A stretch of 64,000 nt of DNA, taken from assembly GCF_013761175.1 (NCBI RefSeq), contig NZ_JACDUR010000004.1, positions 1-64,000 on the forward strand. The letters are read 5' to 3'. The notes below the pieces were generated by a model. That model was given only the letters and a program-made list of their open reading frames with translations, was not told the DNA's origin and did not search any database. The stretch comes from Nonomuraea soli. Lineage in GTDB: Bacteria > Actinomycetota > Actinomycetes > Streptosporangiales > Streptosporangiaceae. Shown here in pieces: positions 37,118-45,881 of this stretch; within the stretch, counting starts at the first letter, position 1, and the number at the start of each line of letters is the position of its first letter. Made by a program: the position numbers and the translations under genes.

Positions 37118-37666
37118 ATGTTCGTCGTCCTGGTCAACGGCCTGCCGGGCGCGGGGAAGAGCACCCTTGCCGTGCGCCTCGCCCATGAGCTCGGCCTCCC
37201 GCTCCTCAGCAAGGATCGTGTCAAGGAGGCTCTGGCCCACACCCTGGAAGCGCCCCAGGAGATGTGCCCCCGCGCCTGGAGCCGGCGGCTGGGGGCCGCG
37301 GCGGGGGAGACGTTGTGGGCCGTGCTGGCCGATTCGGCGCGCGGGGCGGTGCTGGAGAGTTTCTGGCGTCCCGGTCTTCGCCAGGTGGCGGTGGAAGGCC
37401 TGCGGCGGGCGCACGCTGGCGCCGTGCACGAGGTGTGGTGCGAGGTACCGGTCGCGCTGGCGCGCGCGAGGTACGAGGCGCGCGAGCCGTACCGGCACGC
37501 GGTGCACCACGGCGCTCTCGGCGGCGACGACGACTGGCGGCGGATCGCCGAGGAGGCCGGGCCGCTGCGGTTGCGGTGCACCCACGTGGTGGACACCGGG
37601 CGTGAGGTCGATGCGGCGGAGCTGGCCGCCGGAGTGCGCGGCTGCCTTGTCGGTGGGCTCGGTTAG
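37118..37666 (+). CDS. P-loop kinase of the zeta-toxin/chloramphenicol-phosphotransferase-like AAA group
   Basis: 182 residues. Walker A is VLVNGLPGAGKSTLAVRLAHELG at the N-terminus, followed by LPLLSKDRVKEAL (substrate-side Lys-Asp-Arg) and LESFWRP. Such small ATPases phosphorylate small molecules or act as nucleotide-sugar kinases; no antitoxin-like gene is adjacent, so I do not call it a toxin. ATG 37118 chosen over GTG 37109 on promoter spacing. Its TAG stop forms part of the -10 hexamer of the next gene. Confidence 0.75.
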   Translation: MFVVLVNGLPGAGKSTLAVRLAHELGLPLLSKDRVKEALAHTLEAPQEMCPRAWSRRLGAAAGETLWAVLADSARGAVLESFWRPGLRQVAVEGLRRAHAGAVHEVWCEVPVALARARYEAREPYRHAVHHGALGGDDDWRRIAEEAGPLRLRCTHVVDTGREVDAAELAAGVRGCLVGGLG

Positions 37667-37669
37667 GTT
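37664..37669 (+). promoter_or_regulatory. TAGGTT -10 element of the methyltransferase gene
   Basis: TAGGTT lies seven bases before the ATG at 37677 and begins with the stop codon of the upstream gene. No ribosome binding site is present before the ATG, so a leaderless mRNA is likely. Confidence 0.55.
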
Positions 37670-37676
37670 CCCGGGC

Positions 37677-38306
37677 ATGAACGAGCCCGGCTTCCTGAGC
37701 GCCACACGCGACTCCTACGACGCCGTCGCCGCCGACTACGCCGAGAAATTCCGCGACGAGCTGGCCGCGACGCCGATCGAGCGAGGGCTGCTGGCCGCGT
37801 TCGCCGAGGAGGCCGTGGGGGCGGTGCTCGACGTGGGGGCGGGGCCGGGGGGCGTGACCGCCTACCTTCACGGGCTGGGCGCCGACGTCTCGGGGCTCGA
37901 CCTGTCGCCGCGGATGGTCGAGCTCGCGAGGCGGGCCCATCCGGGGGTGCGCTTCGAGGTGGGGTCGATGACCGCCATCGCTCGCGGTGACCGGTCGCTG
38001 GGCGGACTCGTCGCCTGGTATTCGATCATTCATGTGCCCGACGAGCGGCTGCCCGAGGTGTTCGCGGAGTTTCGCCGGGTGCTGGCGCCCGGCGGGCGGG
38101 TGGCGCTCGCGTTCCAGGTGGGTGACACCACCCGGCACCTCACCGAGGCGTTCGGGCGTGACATCTCGCTGAGCACCCGGCTGCGGCCGGTGGAGCGGGT
38201 GGCGGGCCTGCTGGACGCGGCAGGGCTGCCGGTCGACGTGCGGATGGTGCGGTCGCCGGAGGGGGTGGCGCCCCGGGCGTGTCTGATGGGGCGCCGGGTG
38301 GAGTAG
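37677..38306 (+). CDS. Class I SAM-dependent methyltransferase
   Basis: 209 residues. DVGAGPGGVTAYLHGLGADVSGLDLSPRMVELAR holds motif I and the acidic loop; the rest follows the Methyltransf_11/25 pattern (WYSIIHVPDERLPEVFAEFRRVLAPGGRVALAF). The N-terminal TRDSYDAVAADYAEKF helix caps the active site. Substrate unknown. Confidence 0.88.
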   Translation: MNEPGFLSATRDSYDAVAADYAEKFRDELAATPIERGLLAAFAEEAVGAVLDVGAGPGGVTAYLHGLGADVSGLDLSPRMVELARRAHPGVRFEVGSMTAIARGDRSLGGLVAWYSIIHVPDERLPEVFAEFRRVLAPGGRVALAFQVGDTTRHLTEAFGRDISLSTRLRPVERVAGLLDAAGLPVDVRMVRSPEGVAPRACLMGRRVE

Positions 38307-38348
38307 ACGGCCGTTCACCAGGGCGGCGGCCCGCCCCGGCAGGGCACG

Positions 38349-38912
38349 TCACTCCCCGGCCGCCGCGCGCCCGCGAGTCAGCACCTCCAGGACCGGGCGG
38401 GCCGCTGCCGCCGGGTCGTCGCCGACGAAGGACGGCAGGGCGCCGGTCAGCCACAGGTTGGCGAACCCGTGCGCGGTCGACCACGCGGCGATCGCCCCCG
38501 CCCAGTCGCCCTCGACGTTCCCCGGCAGCGAACGGGATCCGGACACGAGAATCTCCCCTGCTCGGCCACGGGCACGCACCACCGAGGCGTCGTCGGTGTC
38601 GTACAGCTCCGGGCTCCACATGACCTCGAAGTAGGCGCGACGCTCGACGGCGAAGCGCACGTACGCGACTCCGACGTCGAGGAAGTCGTCACCGGCGGCG
38701 CCGAGGGCGTCGGCGAACAGCTCGAACCCCTCGGCGGCGACGGCCGTCAGCAGTCCGGCCTTGTCGCCGAAGTGGTGGGCGGGCGCGGCGTGCGAGACGC
38801 CCGCGCGTCTGGCCAGCTCGCGCAGGCTCCAGGTGGCGGTGCCGGTATCGCCGATCGCCTCGACGGCGGCGTCGATGATGGTTCGCCGCAGGTTCCCGTG
38901 GTGGTACGACAT
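38349..38912 (-). CDS. TetR-family repressor of the DoxX operon
   Basis: 187 residues. N-terminal helix-turn-helix GTATWSLRELARRAGVSHAAPAHHFGDKAGLL and a WHG-type C-terminal ligand domain (RRAYFEVMWSPELYD; FANLWLTGALPS). Divergent from the DoxX gene, with two identical-core palindromes in the 75-base gap, so it most likely represses itself and the doxX-DUF3291 pair. The ligand is unknown, probably a small hydrophobic or oxidising compound. Confidence 0.92.
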   Translation of the reverse strand: MSYHHGNLRRTIIDAAVEAIGDTGTATWSLRELARRAGVSHAAPAHHFGDKAGLLTAVAAEGFELFADALGAAGDDFLDVGVAYVRFAVERRAYFEVMWSPELYDTDDASVVRARGRAGEILVSGSRSLPGNVEGDWAGAIAAWSTAHGFANLWLTGALPSFVGDDPAAAARPVLEVLTRGRAAAGE

Positions 38913-38923
38913 CGTGCTCCCAT

Positions 38924-38938
38924 CTTGTCATTGACAAG
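38924..38938. promoter_or_regulatory. TetR operator 1, CTTGTCA-T-TGACAAG
   Basis: A perfect 7+1+7 palindrome, 12 bases upstream of the tetR start. Repeats the site centred 33 bp away. Confidence 0.85.
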
Positions 38939-38954
38939 TTTAGCGCATCGTGGC

Positions 38955-38973
38955 ATCTTGTCAGTGACAAGAT
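38955..38973. promoter_or_regulatory. TetR operator 2, ATCTTGTCA-G-TGACAAGAT
   Basis: A perfect 9+1+9 palindrome just before the DoxX ribosome binding site. Its centre is 33 bp (three helical turns) from operator 1, so two dimers would sit on the same DNA face. Confidence 0.88.
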
Positions 38974-38987
38974 TGGAGTTGGTTCCC

Positions 38988-39428
38988 ATGGCCCCCCTCG
39001 TTTCCCTCATCGGTGGATTCATCGTCCTGCGCCTGATCGGCCTGGCCGGGGTGGAAGCACTCGACGGCTGGCAGCCGGCGTTGCGCGGCGGGCTGGCGTT
39101 GATGTTCACGGTCACCGCCAGCGCCCACTTCGTGCCCGGCATGCGACGCGACCTCATCGCCATGGTGCCGCCCTCGTTGCCCAACCCCGGACTGCTGGTG
39201 ACCGTCACCGGCGTGCTGGAGCTGGCCGGTGCCGTCGGGCTGCTGATCGAGCGCACGGCCACCGCGGCCGGCATCGCGCTGGCCCTGCTGCTGGTCGCGA
39301 TGTTCCCCGCCAACGTCTCGGCCGCCCGCAGGCAGATCACCATGCTCGGCAAGCCGGCGACACCGATCGTGCGCAGATCCCTCGAGCAGGTCCTCTACCT
39401 CGCCGCCGCCGTCGCGGCCTCCCTCTGA
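38988..39428 (+). CDS. DoxX-family membrane protein
   Basis: 146 residues, four hydrophobic segments (VSLIGGFIVLRLIGLAGVEA; GGLALMFTVTASAHFVPG; LLVTVTGVLELAGAVGLL; GIALALLLVAMFPANVSA), in the DoxX/SURF4 topology. Members support thiol or quinone redox homeostasis in some actinobacteria. ATG with GGAG nine bases upstream, immediately behind TetR operator 2. Followed after 11 bases by the DUF3291 gene. Confidence 0.87.
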   Translation: MAPLVSLIGGFIVLRLIGLAGVEALDGWQPALRGGLALMFTVTASAHFVPGMRRDLIAMVPPSLPNPGLLVTVTGVLELAGAVGLLIERTATAAGIALALLLVAMFPANVSAARRQITMLGKPATPIVRRSLEQVLYLAAAVAASL

Positions 39429-39439
39429 AAGGACACACC

Positions 39440-39841
39440 ATGCCCACCATCCCGTGGATCAAGACCGGTGACCACGACGGCGAGGCCGTCGTCATGGCCT
39501 CCCGCCTGGAGGTCACCTCGCTCCGTGACGTCCCCCGCTTCTTCCTGAAGTCGATCTCCGTCTGGCGCCAGGCGCTGCGCTCCCCGGGCGCCCTGGGCGT
39601 CTCACTGCGCGCCGACCTGACCAAGCGCACCTTCTGGACCGTCTCCGCCTGGACCGACAAGAAGGCCGTCTACGCCTACGCCGCCGCGGAGCCCCACAAG
39701 ACGACGATGAGAAAGCTGCGCGGTGTGATGAAGGAGTCGACCTTCGTCTTCTGGCAGGCCGACGCGAGCACGCTCCCGATCGACTGGACCGAGATCGAGT
39801 GCCGGATCACGACCGAACGCGACGCAGAGCTGTCCAGGTGA
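39440..39841 (+). CDS. DUF3291 / spheroidene-monooxygenase-like dimeric alpha-beta barrel protein
   Basis: 133 residues. VVMASRLEVTSLRDVPRFFLKSISVWRQALRSPGALGVSLRADLTKRTFWTVSAWTDKKAVYAYA has the pattern of the ABM-like DUF3291 family, small heme- or substrate-binding barrels. Paired with DoxX under TetR control, which suggests an inducible oxidative or detoxifying function. The 3' 35 bases overlap the convergent MFS gene. Confidence 0.75.
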   Translation: MPTIPWIKTGDHDGEAVVMASRLEVTSLRDVPRFFLKSISVWRQALRSPGALGVSLRADLTKRTFWTVSAWTDKKAVYAYAAAEPHKTTMRKLRGVMKESTFVFWQADASTLPIDWTEIECRITTERDAELSR

Positions 39842-40988
39842 GCACGGTCGCCACCAGCCCTCCTGTGCCCGCCACGACGAACGCCACAGGCGGCGAGGTG
39901 ATCTCCAGCAGCGCCCCGCCGCCCAGGTACGACAGCGCCGCGGCCACGCCGATGGCGCCGTAGAGGGTGCCGAAGACCCTGCCGAGCAGCTCCGCGGGAA
40001 CCTCCCGCTGGATGAGCGTGTTGGAGGCGACGTCCATGGCCGCGATCCCGAGCCCGCGAACGACCTGCACGGCCATCGCCGCCCACACCGCCCACGCGAA
40101 GCCGGTGGCCAGGTTGCCGGCACTGCTGACGGCGAATCCGAGCAGCAGCAGCGTCACCATCGACAGCCGGACCGTCCTGGTCAGCAGCAGGTATCCGGCG
40201 AACAGCCCGATCCCCACCCCGGCCAGCAGCAGTCCGGCGGCCGCCTCGCCCGCGTCGAAGGTCTCGGTGGCCAGGAACACCAGCGCCACGTCGTCGATGC
40301 CGTTGAACAGCACCACCGAGAAGAAGCCGAGGCCGACCGCCCGCACCAGGCGCGTCGTGAAGATGTAGCGCAGCCCCTCGCGCGTGTCGCCGAGCAGGGA
40401 GCCGCCAGGCTCCGGGGCCGAAGGTGAGGCGGGCATGCGCAGGAGCAGCACGGCGGAGACGGCGAAGGTGGCGGCGTCGACCAGCAGCACGCCCCTGATG
40501 TCGGAGACGGCCAGCAGGGCCGCCGCGGCGATCGGCCCGAGGGCCTCGCCGCCGTTGGTGCCCAGCCCGAGCAGGGTGTTGGCACGCGCCAGCCTGGCAT
40601 CGGGGACCAGCTCCGGCACGACCGAGCGGGAGGCGGCCTGGAACAGCTGCCCGGCGATCGCCCGCAGCCCGACGAGCACGAGCAGCACGGGAAGCGGCGG
40701 CAGCCAGATCGCGATCGCCGCGACCAGCAGGCCCTGGACCACCTCGCACCCCACCATGACGCGCCGCCTGCCGTACCGGTCGGCGATCGCGCCGGTCAGC
40801 GGACCCAGCAGGGCGGGCGCGAAGTCGCCGACGAGCAGCAGCAGCGCGACCGCCAGGGCGCGGCCGGTGGAGTCCGCGACGTGGACCATCAGCGCCACCA
40901 GGCTCAGCGAGTCGCCGGTGAAGGAGATCGTCCGGGCTGTCCACAACCGCCAGTAGGAAGCCGTCAGCGAGGGCACGGCGCCGATCAT
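39807..40988 (-). CDS. MFS transporter (MFS_3 / enterobactin-exporter-like)
   Basis: About 393 residues, twelve hydrophobic segments, motif A GPLTGAIADRYGRRRVMVGCEVVQG after helix 2, and a long central loop. The MFS_3-type arrangement is found in EntS-like and macrolide exporters. ATG 40988 is chosen; GTG 41003 would add five residues. Neither has a strong ribosome binding site. Substrate unknown. Confidence 0.87.
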   Translation of the reverse strand: MIGAVPSLTASYWRLWTARTISFTGDSLSLVALMVHVADSTGRALAVALLLLVGDFAPALLGPLTGAIADRYGRRRVMVGCEVVQGLLVAAIAIWLPPLPVLLVLVGLRAIAGQLFQAASRSVVPELVPDARLARANTLLGLGTNGGEALGPIAAAALLAVSDIRGVLLVDAATFAVSAVLLLRMPASPSAPEPGGSLLGDTREGLRYIFTTRLVRAVGLGFFSVVLFNGIDDVALVFLATETFDAGEAAAGLLLAGVGIGLFAGYLLLTRTVRLSMVTLLLLGFAVSSAGNLATGFAWAVWAAMAVQVVRGLGIAAMDVASNTLIQREVPAELLGRVFGTLYGAIGVAAALSYLGGGALLEITSPPVAFVVAGTGGLVATVLTWTALRRVRS

Positions 40989-41047
40989 AGGTTGACCATC
41001 CACCGGGTGGCACGTGGGTTTTCGTCGGGCAGCCCTACAGCGTGGGG

Positions 41048-42079
41048 GTGTATGAGACCAATCTGGCGATCGCCCTGATCATGGCGCCGTTCTTCATCGT
41101 GCTCGGCGCGCTGCCGTTCGTCTCGCGGCAGTACGCCAGGTTCGGCAGGGTCGGGCTGTGGTCGGGGCTGGTGGCGGCCGCGCTGGTGCTCTACGCGTGC
41201 GCGGTGGTGGCCTTCACGCTGTTCCCGCTGCCCGAAATCGATGACCCTGCGCAGTTCTGCCGCGCGCACGCCGCGCTCGCCCACCCCCAGCTGCGCCCGC
41301 TGGCCTCCCTGGACGACATCGTGTACGGCGCCGACCGCGAACAGGCCTTCCTGCAGGTCTTCTTCAACTTCGTGCTCTTCGCCCCGCTCGGCTTCTTCCT
41401 GAAGTACCGCTACGGCCGCGGGCTGACGCACAGCGTCGTGGTGGGCCTGGCTCTCTCGCTGACCGTCGAGTTCACCCAGCTGACGGGGAACTGGGGCCTG
41501 TACCCCTGCCCCTACCGGCTCTTCGACGTGGACGACCTGATCACCAACACGGCGGGCACCGCGATCGGCTGGCTGCTGGCCGTACCGCTGATGAAGGTCC
41601 TGCCGTCGGCGTGGCCGCGGCCGCGCGCCGACCTGCGGCCTCCCGGTCTGGTACGGCGGGGCCTGGGCGACCTGCTCGACTTCGCCGTCTGGTGGCTGGC
41701 GGCCGCGGCGGCCTCGATCGTGCTGGCCGTGTTCGAGATCGACTCCGAGCTCGCCGGCGACGCGATGCTCTACTTCATCGGCTTCATGTGCCTGCTCGGT
41801 CTCCCGCTGATGCGGAGGGACCGGTCCGGACCCGGCCGGGCCTCGCTGCACCTGGCCCTCGCCGAAACGGGCAGGGCGGGGCCGGCGAGCAGGATGCGGG
41901 TGTTCGTCAGGTTCCTGGTGTTCCCGCTGCCTTTCGTGGTGCTCTTCGCACTGGAGGAACCTCTGTGGATCGGGGGGCTGGCAGTGGCACACTTGATCGT
42001 CGCACTGACCGGCCGCAGTATCGCCGGGCGCCTGAGCGGTACATCCACGGTGACGAGGGCAGTGGTGATGGGGCGATGA
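41048..42079 (+). CDS. VanZ-family membrane protein with C-terminal RDD-like helices
   Basis: About 343 residues. The first ~180 residues are VanZ-like: FTLFPLPEI, then FNFVLFAPLGFFLKYRYG and LTVEFTQLTGNWGLYPCPYRLFDVDDLITNTAGTAIGW. The second half (RRGLGDLLDFAVWWLAAAAASIVLAVF...) resembles an RDD domain. VanZ proteins give low-level teicoplanin tolerance in enterococci, but most actinobacterial homologues are uncharacterised envelope proteins. Start GTG 41048 or 41042. Overlaps the BrkB gene as ATGA, so co-translated. Confidence 0.82.
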   Translation: MYETNLAIALIMAPFFIVLGALPFVSRQYARFGRVGLWSGLVAAALVLYACAVVAFTLFPLPEIDDPAQFCRAHAALAHPQLRPLASLDDIVYGADREQAFLQVFFNFVLFAPLGFFLKYRYGRGLTHSVVVGLALSLTVEFTQLTGNWGLYPCPYRLFDVDDLITNTAGTAIGWLLAVPLMKVLPSAWPRPRADLRPPGLVRRGLGDLLDFAVWWLAAAAASIVLAVFEIDSELAGDAMLYFIGFMCLLGLPLMRRDRSGPGRASLHLALAETGRAGPASRMRVFVRFLVFPLPFVVLFALEEPLWIGGLAVAHLIVALTGRSIAGRLSGTSTVTRAVVMGR

Positions 42080-42996
42080 AGCTGATCGAGCGGGCCAACT
42101 CGGCCAAGGAGCGGGGCAGGCGCCTCGTCGACCACTGGCGGGTGCGACGACACTGGATCGACCACCTGATCAGGACCGTCCAGCGTTACCAGCTGCTGTT
42201 CGGCGACCGCCTGGCCGGGGCGGTGACGTATTTCGCGTTCCTGTCGTTCTTCCCGCTGATCGTGCTGGCCTTCTCGATCTTCGGCTTCGTCCTGGCCGAC
42301 AACGCCGAACTGAAGGCGGAACTGAACAAGGCGATCGCCGACCAGTTGCCGGGCGTGGCCGACAAGCTCGACCTGCAGGCGATCGCCGACTCCAGGGCGA
42401 GCGCCGGGATCATCGCCCTGATCGGTCTGGCCTATGCCGGGCTGGGTGCGGTCGACGCGCTGCGCGGGTCGCTGCGCGAGATGTACATGACCACCACGCC
42501 GCCGCTCAACTTCTTCCTCGGCAAGCTGCGTGACGTGGCCTCGCTGCTCATGGTCGGCGCCACGCTGCTGGCCTCGGCGCTCGTCACGGGGTTCGCCACG
42601 ACGGCCACCAGGACCGTCGCGGGGTGGCTCGGGCTCCAGGACGTCAGCACCGTCTGGTTCACCGGCACGCTGGCCTCGCTGCTGGCCGACTGGCTGATGT
42701 TCGTGATCGTGCTCGGCTGGGTGGCCAGGCCCGTGCAGCCCTTCAAGGTCATCGCCCGTGGCGCGCTGCTCGGCGCGATCGGCTTCGGGATCCTCAAGCA
42801 GCTGGCCTCGCTGCTGCTCGGGCACACGCTGGGCAACCCGATCTACGGCACGTTCGCGGTGATGGTCGGCCTGCTGGTGTGGATCAACTTCTCGGCCCGG
42901 CTGGTGCTCTACGTGGCGGCGTGGACGGCCACGGCGGGCATGAACCCGCCGCCCTCGCCGACCCCGCCGCCAGGCAACGGCGACTCACACCCGTGA
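42076..42996 (+). CDS. YihY/BrkB-family membrane protein
   Basis: 306 residues with six hydrophobic segments and the family motifs FGDRLAGAVTYFAFLSFFPLIVLAFSIFGFVL, LAYAGLGAVDALRGSLREMY and PIYGTFAVMVGLLVWINFSARLVLYVAAWTA. Once called RNase BN by error; role unknown, probably envelope or lipid related. Pro-rich short tail. Overlaps the upstream VanZ gene by four bases and the convergent carboxypeptidase by twelve. Confidence 0.9.
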   Translation: MKLIERANSAKERGRRLVDHWRVRRHWIDHLIRTVQRYQLLFGDRLAGAVTYFAFLSFFPLIVLAFSIFGFVLADNAELKAELNKAIADQLPGVADKLDLQAIADSRASAGIIALIGLAYAGLGAVDALRGSLREMYMTTTPPLNFFLGKLRDVASLLMVGATLLASALVTGFATTATRTVAGWLGLQDVSTVWFTGTLASLLADWLMFVIVLGWVARPVQPFKVIARGALLGAIGFGILKQLASLLLGHTLGNPIYGTFAVMVGLLVWINFSARLVLYVAAWTATAGMNPPPSPTPPPGNGDSHP

Positions 42997-44091
42997 GCGG
43001 CGCCTGCGCCGCAGGCCGTAGCCCAGCCAGACCAGGCCGAACAGCAGCCCGGCGCCGATGACCGCCAGGCCGGCCGTACGGCTGGTGCCGTCCTGGCCGT
43101 CGGCCACCGCGTCGGTGAGCGGCTGCGCCCGAGCGGGCACCGACGCCGATGGGGTGGCGCTCGGCGCGGAGGCCTGGGCGATTGCGGGGTCGGGCAGCGG
43201 GTCGACCAGCTGTCCCACCGGGGCGACCTTGCCGCTGGCGGCGAAGCCCCAGTCGAGCAGGTCGGCCACCTCCTCCCAGAAGTACCCCTCGTGCCGCATG
43301 ACGGCCACGATGATGGTCTTGTCGCCCCTGGTCGCGGCGCCGACGAAGCTGCCCAGGGCCTTGGAGGTCCAGCCGTTCTTGACCCCGATCATGCCCTTGT
43401 AGCGCCACAGCAGCTTGTTGTGGTTGGCGATCTCGTACCACTTCTTGGGCGCGGGGAACTTGGCGACCTTGGTGGTGATGTATTCGCGGAAGGACGGGTT
43501 CCGCAGCCCCGCCCTGGCGATGAGCGCCAGGTCGTAGGCGGAGCTGCTCTGCCCCTTCTTGTCGAGGCCGCTGGGCGTCTTGGCCACGGTGTCGAACGCC
43601 TGCAGCCGCCGCGCCTCGGCGTTCATGTCGGCGAGAGTCCGATCGAGGCCGCCGTTGGTCTCGGCCAGCGCCATCGCGGCGTCGTTGCCCGACGACATCA
43701 TCAACGCCCTGAACAGGTCGGAGACCTTGTAGGTGGTCTTGACCGACAGGCCCACGGCCGAGCCCTCCTGGTTGACCGCGTTGGCGCTCGGCCTGACCTT
43801 GAGGTCGGGATCGAGCTTGGGGATCAGGGTGAGCGCGGTCAGCGCCTTGAGGGTGCTGGCCGGAAGGTAGCGCCCGTGGGCGTCCTTGGCGGCCAGCACC
43901 TGTCCCGTGCCCGCGTCGGCCACGACGAAGGAGGTGGCCTTCGTCTTGGGCGGCGCCTTGATGCCCTCGGGCCGGACGATCCCCTTGTTGCCCAGCAGGT
44001 CGCCGCCGACCGGGGGAGTCTGGGCGAGTGCGGGCGCCTGCCACGCGACAACGCCCACAAGTGCCGCGGACACCACAAATCTCTTCGCCAT
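42985..44091 (-). CDS. D-alanyl-D-alanine carboxypeptidase (PBP5-type, S11)
   Basis: 368 residues. Signal peptide (MAKRFVVSAALVGVVAWQAPALA), catalytic Ser79-x-x-Lys82 (STLK), Ser134-Gly-Asn136 (SGN) and the third motif as Lys238-Asn-Gly (KNG in place of KTG, seen in some S11 enzymes). A Pro/Ala/Ser linker and a C-terminal transmembrane helix with RRRRRS anchor it outside the membrane. Trims terminal D-Ala from peptidoglycan stems. Start ATG 44091 leaves a standard signal; ATG 44115 would add eight polar residues. TACGCT lies nine bases before 44091. Confidence 0.93.
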   Translation of the reverse strand: MAKRFVVSAALVGVVAWQAPALAQTPPVGGDLLGNKGIVRPEGIKAPPKTKATSFVVADAGTGQVLAAKDAHGRYLPASTLKALTALTLIPKLDPDLKVRPSANAVNQEGSAVGLSVKTTYKVSDLFRALMMSSGNDAAMALAETNGGLDRTLADMNAEARRLQAFDTVAKTPSGLDKKGQSSSAYDLALIARAGLRNPSFREYITTKVAKFPAPKKWYEIANHNKLLWRYKGMIGVKNGWTSKALGSFVGAATRGDKTIIVAVMRHEGYFWEEVADLLDWGFAASGKVAPVGQLVDPLPDPAIAQASAPSATPSASVPARAQPLTDAVADGQDGTSRTAGLAVIGAGLLFGLVWLGYGLRRRRRSRV

Positions 44092-44157
44092 AGCGCTCTC
44101 AGCGTAGCCGCCCATGTGGCGACAGTTCCCCGAAGATCAACCCGCGATACTCGAGGG

Positions 44158-44361
44158 ATGATGATGTCACGAAAGGTCGCCGCATTCCTGATCGGGCTGG
44201 CCGCATTCATGATCTTCGAATGGATCAGCCTTGGGTTTAACCTGGCCGACGATCACCCCACCGCCTTCTACGTGGTCCACGGCATCCTGATCGGGGTCAA
44301 CCTGGTGCTCGCGGCCGTCCTGGGGATCATCGGGTTGCGGGGCATAGGACGCGGCGCGTGA
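44158..44361 (+). CDS. SCO4848-family small membrane protein
   Basis: 67 residues, two hydrophobic helices (KVAAFLIGLAAFMIFEWISLGFNL; FYVVHGILIGVNLVLAAVLGIIGL). Divergent from the D,D-carboxypeptidase, the same arrangement as SCO4847/SCO4848 in S. coelicolor as I recall it. Three consecutive ATG codons start the frame; GATACT six bases before the first fits a leaderless transcript. The 3' end overlaps the convergent ligase gene by 35 bases. Function unknown. Confidence 0.85.
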   Translation: MMMSRKVAAFLIGLAAFMIFEWISLGFNLADDHPTAFYVVHGILIGVNLVLAAVLGIIGLRGIGRGA

Positions 44362-45718
44362 GCGCGTGCAGCTCGTCGGCTTCCTCCCTGGAGTTACCGA
44401 TCGTGGTGAAGCCGAGCTTGCCGTACTCCGGGATGGCGCCCATCAGGTGCAGCACGTTGCCGGTACGGCGGGCGTGGTCGAAGCCGAGCCCCGCCGCCTC
44501 GACGGCACGGATGGCGTCGGCGGGCGTGCGTCCCTTCATGCAGGTCGTGTAGCAGTTGTCGGTGGCGGTGTAGTACTTCGGCTGGTCTCCCGCCATGAGC
44601 AGCCCCGAGGCCGGGTCGTAGGTGGCGCCCGTGGTCAGCAGGGTCGCGCCGAAGGGGTGCGTCGTGCCGCCGATGCGCAGGTTGATCTCGCACAGCAGGG
44701 CCGCGTAGCCGGCGTCGGTCTTCATCGCGAAGAAGTCCATGCCGAAGATGCCCACCACGCCGTGCCCCGCCAGCGTCTTGGCGATCCTGGAGGCCGAGCG
44801 GGTGACGTGCTCGCGGTACTCCGGGCGGGCGGGGAAGGTGCAGCCCTGGTAGACGTGGCCGTCGAGCACCTGGTCGTGGGTGGCGACCACGTCGTAGTGG
44901 CCTCCGGGGGTGATGCGCGCCAGCGCGCTGGGGTAGAACAGCGGCCGGTGCTCGATGAACTCCTCGACCACGCCTCCGCGTTCGGCGAACTTGGCCATGA
45001 AGCTCTGCCAGGTCTCGCCGTCGGCCGAGAAGTCGATGGCGTTCCAGTCGTCCTTGGGCAGGATGGCGTTGCCCAGGCCGGAGTAGCCGTCGTTGAGCTT
45101 GACGATCACGCGTTCGCCGGGAAGGGAGTCGACGGCGTCCTCGATCTCCGCCACGGTTCGCAGGTCGCCGAAGCCTCGTGCCATGGGCACGCCCGCCTGC
45201 CTGCCGATGTCGCGCGAGCCGCTCTTCGAGCCGAAGTAGGCCAGCTCCATCGCCGGTCCGTAGATGGGGATGCCCAGGTAGTCGGCGAGCCGTACCTCCA
45301 TGTCGCTCATCACGAAGGGCACCAGCCACGCGTCCTGTCCGGCGAGCATCTCGCGCATGCGCTCCACCATCTCGCGTCGTCGCAGGATGGTGCGGGTGAG
45401 GGGCTGCGAGTCGGGTTCGTCCAGGCTGATCATGGTCAACCGCTCGCGGGCGTCATCCGGGTCGGGCAGGAAGCCGAAGTAGTAGTCGACGATGGCCGGG
45501 TCAACGGGCGCGGACGACAGGTAGATCACCTTGACGCCGGGTTCCTTGAGGGTCAGTAAGAGGAACAACAACCGTTCCTCGTAGCACCTGGCCCCCGTGA
45601 TCCTGCGGAGTTCGTCCTGCGGCAGCGAGAGAGAGGGCACGACCACCAGGGTCCCCTCCCTCGGTTCGAAGATGCTCAGATGTGCATGCTTCGCCTCGAA
45701 CGGGATATTGGTGATCAT
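44327..45718 (-). CDS. ATP-grasp peptide ligase, PGM1-related (preATP-grasp + ATP-grasp + PGM1_C)
   Basis: 463 residues. Residues ~1-165 form a preATP-grasp domain (GTLVVVPSLSLPQDELRRITGARCYEERLLFLL is typical of PGM1 relatives). The ATP-grasp core shows Lys207 (ERVIVKLNDGYSGLGNA), GVVGIFGMDFF (Asp328) and the metal ligands Glu344 and Asn346 (LCEINLRIGGTTHP). Residues ~360-460 are the PGM1_C-like cap. PGM1 joins an amino-acid carboxylate to the N-terminus of a ribosomal peptide in pheganomycin synthesis. A 41-codon peptide gene lies 192 bases upstream on the same strand, suggesting enzyme and substrate. ATG 45718 has no ribosome binding site; the frame is open further upstream but the sequence there looks non-coding. 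Confidence 0.85.
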   Translation of the reverse strand: MITNIPFEAKHAHLSIFEPREGTLVVVPSLSLPQDELRRITGARCYEERLLFLLLTLKEPGVKVIYLSSAPVDPAIVDYYFGFLPDPDDARERLTMISLDEPDSQPLTRTILRRREMVERMREMLAGQDAWLVPFVMSDMEVRLADYLGIPIYGPAMELAYFGSKSGSRDIGRQAGVPMARGFGDLRTVAEIEDAVDSLPGERVIVKLNDGYSGLGNAILPKDDWNAIDFSADGETWQSFMAKFAERGGVVEEFIEHRPLFYPSALARITPGGHYDVVATHDQVLDGHVYQGCTFPARPEYREHVTRSASRIAKTLAGHGVVGIFGMDFFAMKTDAGYAALLCEINLRIGGTTHPFGATLLTTGATYDPASGLLMAGDQPKYYTATDNCYTTCMKGRTPADAIRAVEAAGLGFDHARRTGNVLHLMGAIPEYGKLGFTTIGNSREEADELHALTRRVLCPATR

Positions 45719-45881
45719 ATAGCGAGTGAAACACGCATTCTTCTCAAATGCATGCCTCGATGGAGTGTGATGAACAGCACCGGAGGTGACAGGATTCGGG
45801 GCCAAGCTCAAGTTTGAAAGTAAGCACTTCGGGTGATGATCTAATGATCCCTTGTGACTATTTCGTGGGTCGCGCATCGTG

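Noticed and set aside
37118..37666. P-loop kinase as a zeta-type toxin of a toxin-antitoxin pair
   Set aside because: No small antitoxin-like gene adjoins it, and the family includes many metabolic kinases.
45719..45877. N-terminal extension of the ATP-grasp ligase by 53 codons (start at 45877)
   Set aside because: Low GC at third positions, no domain similarity and no ribosome binding site; the preATP-grasp domain begins just after ATG 45718.
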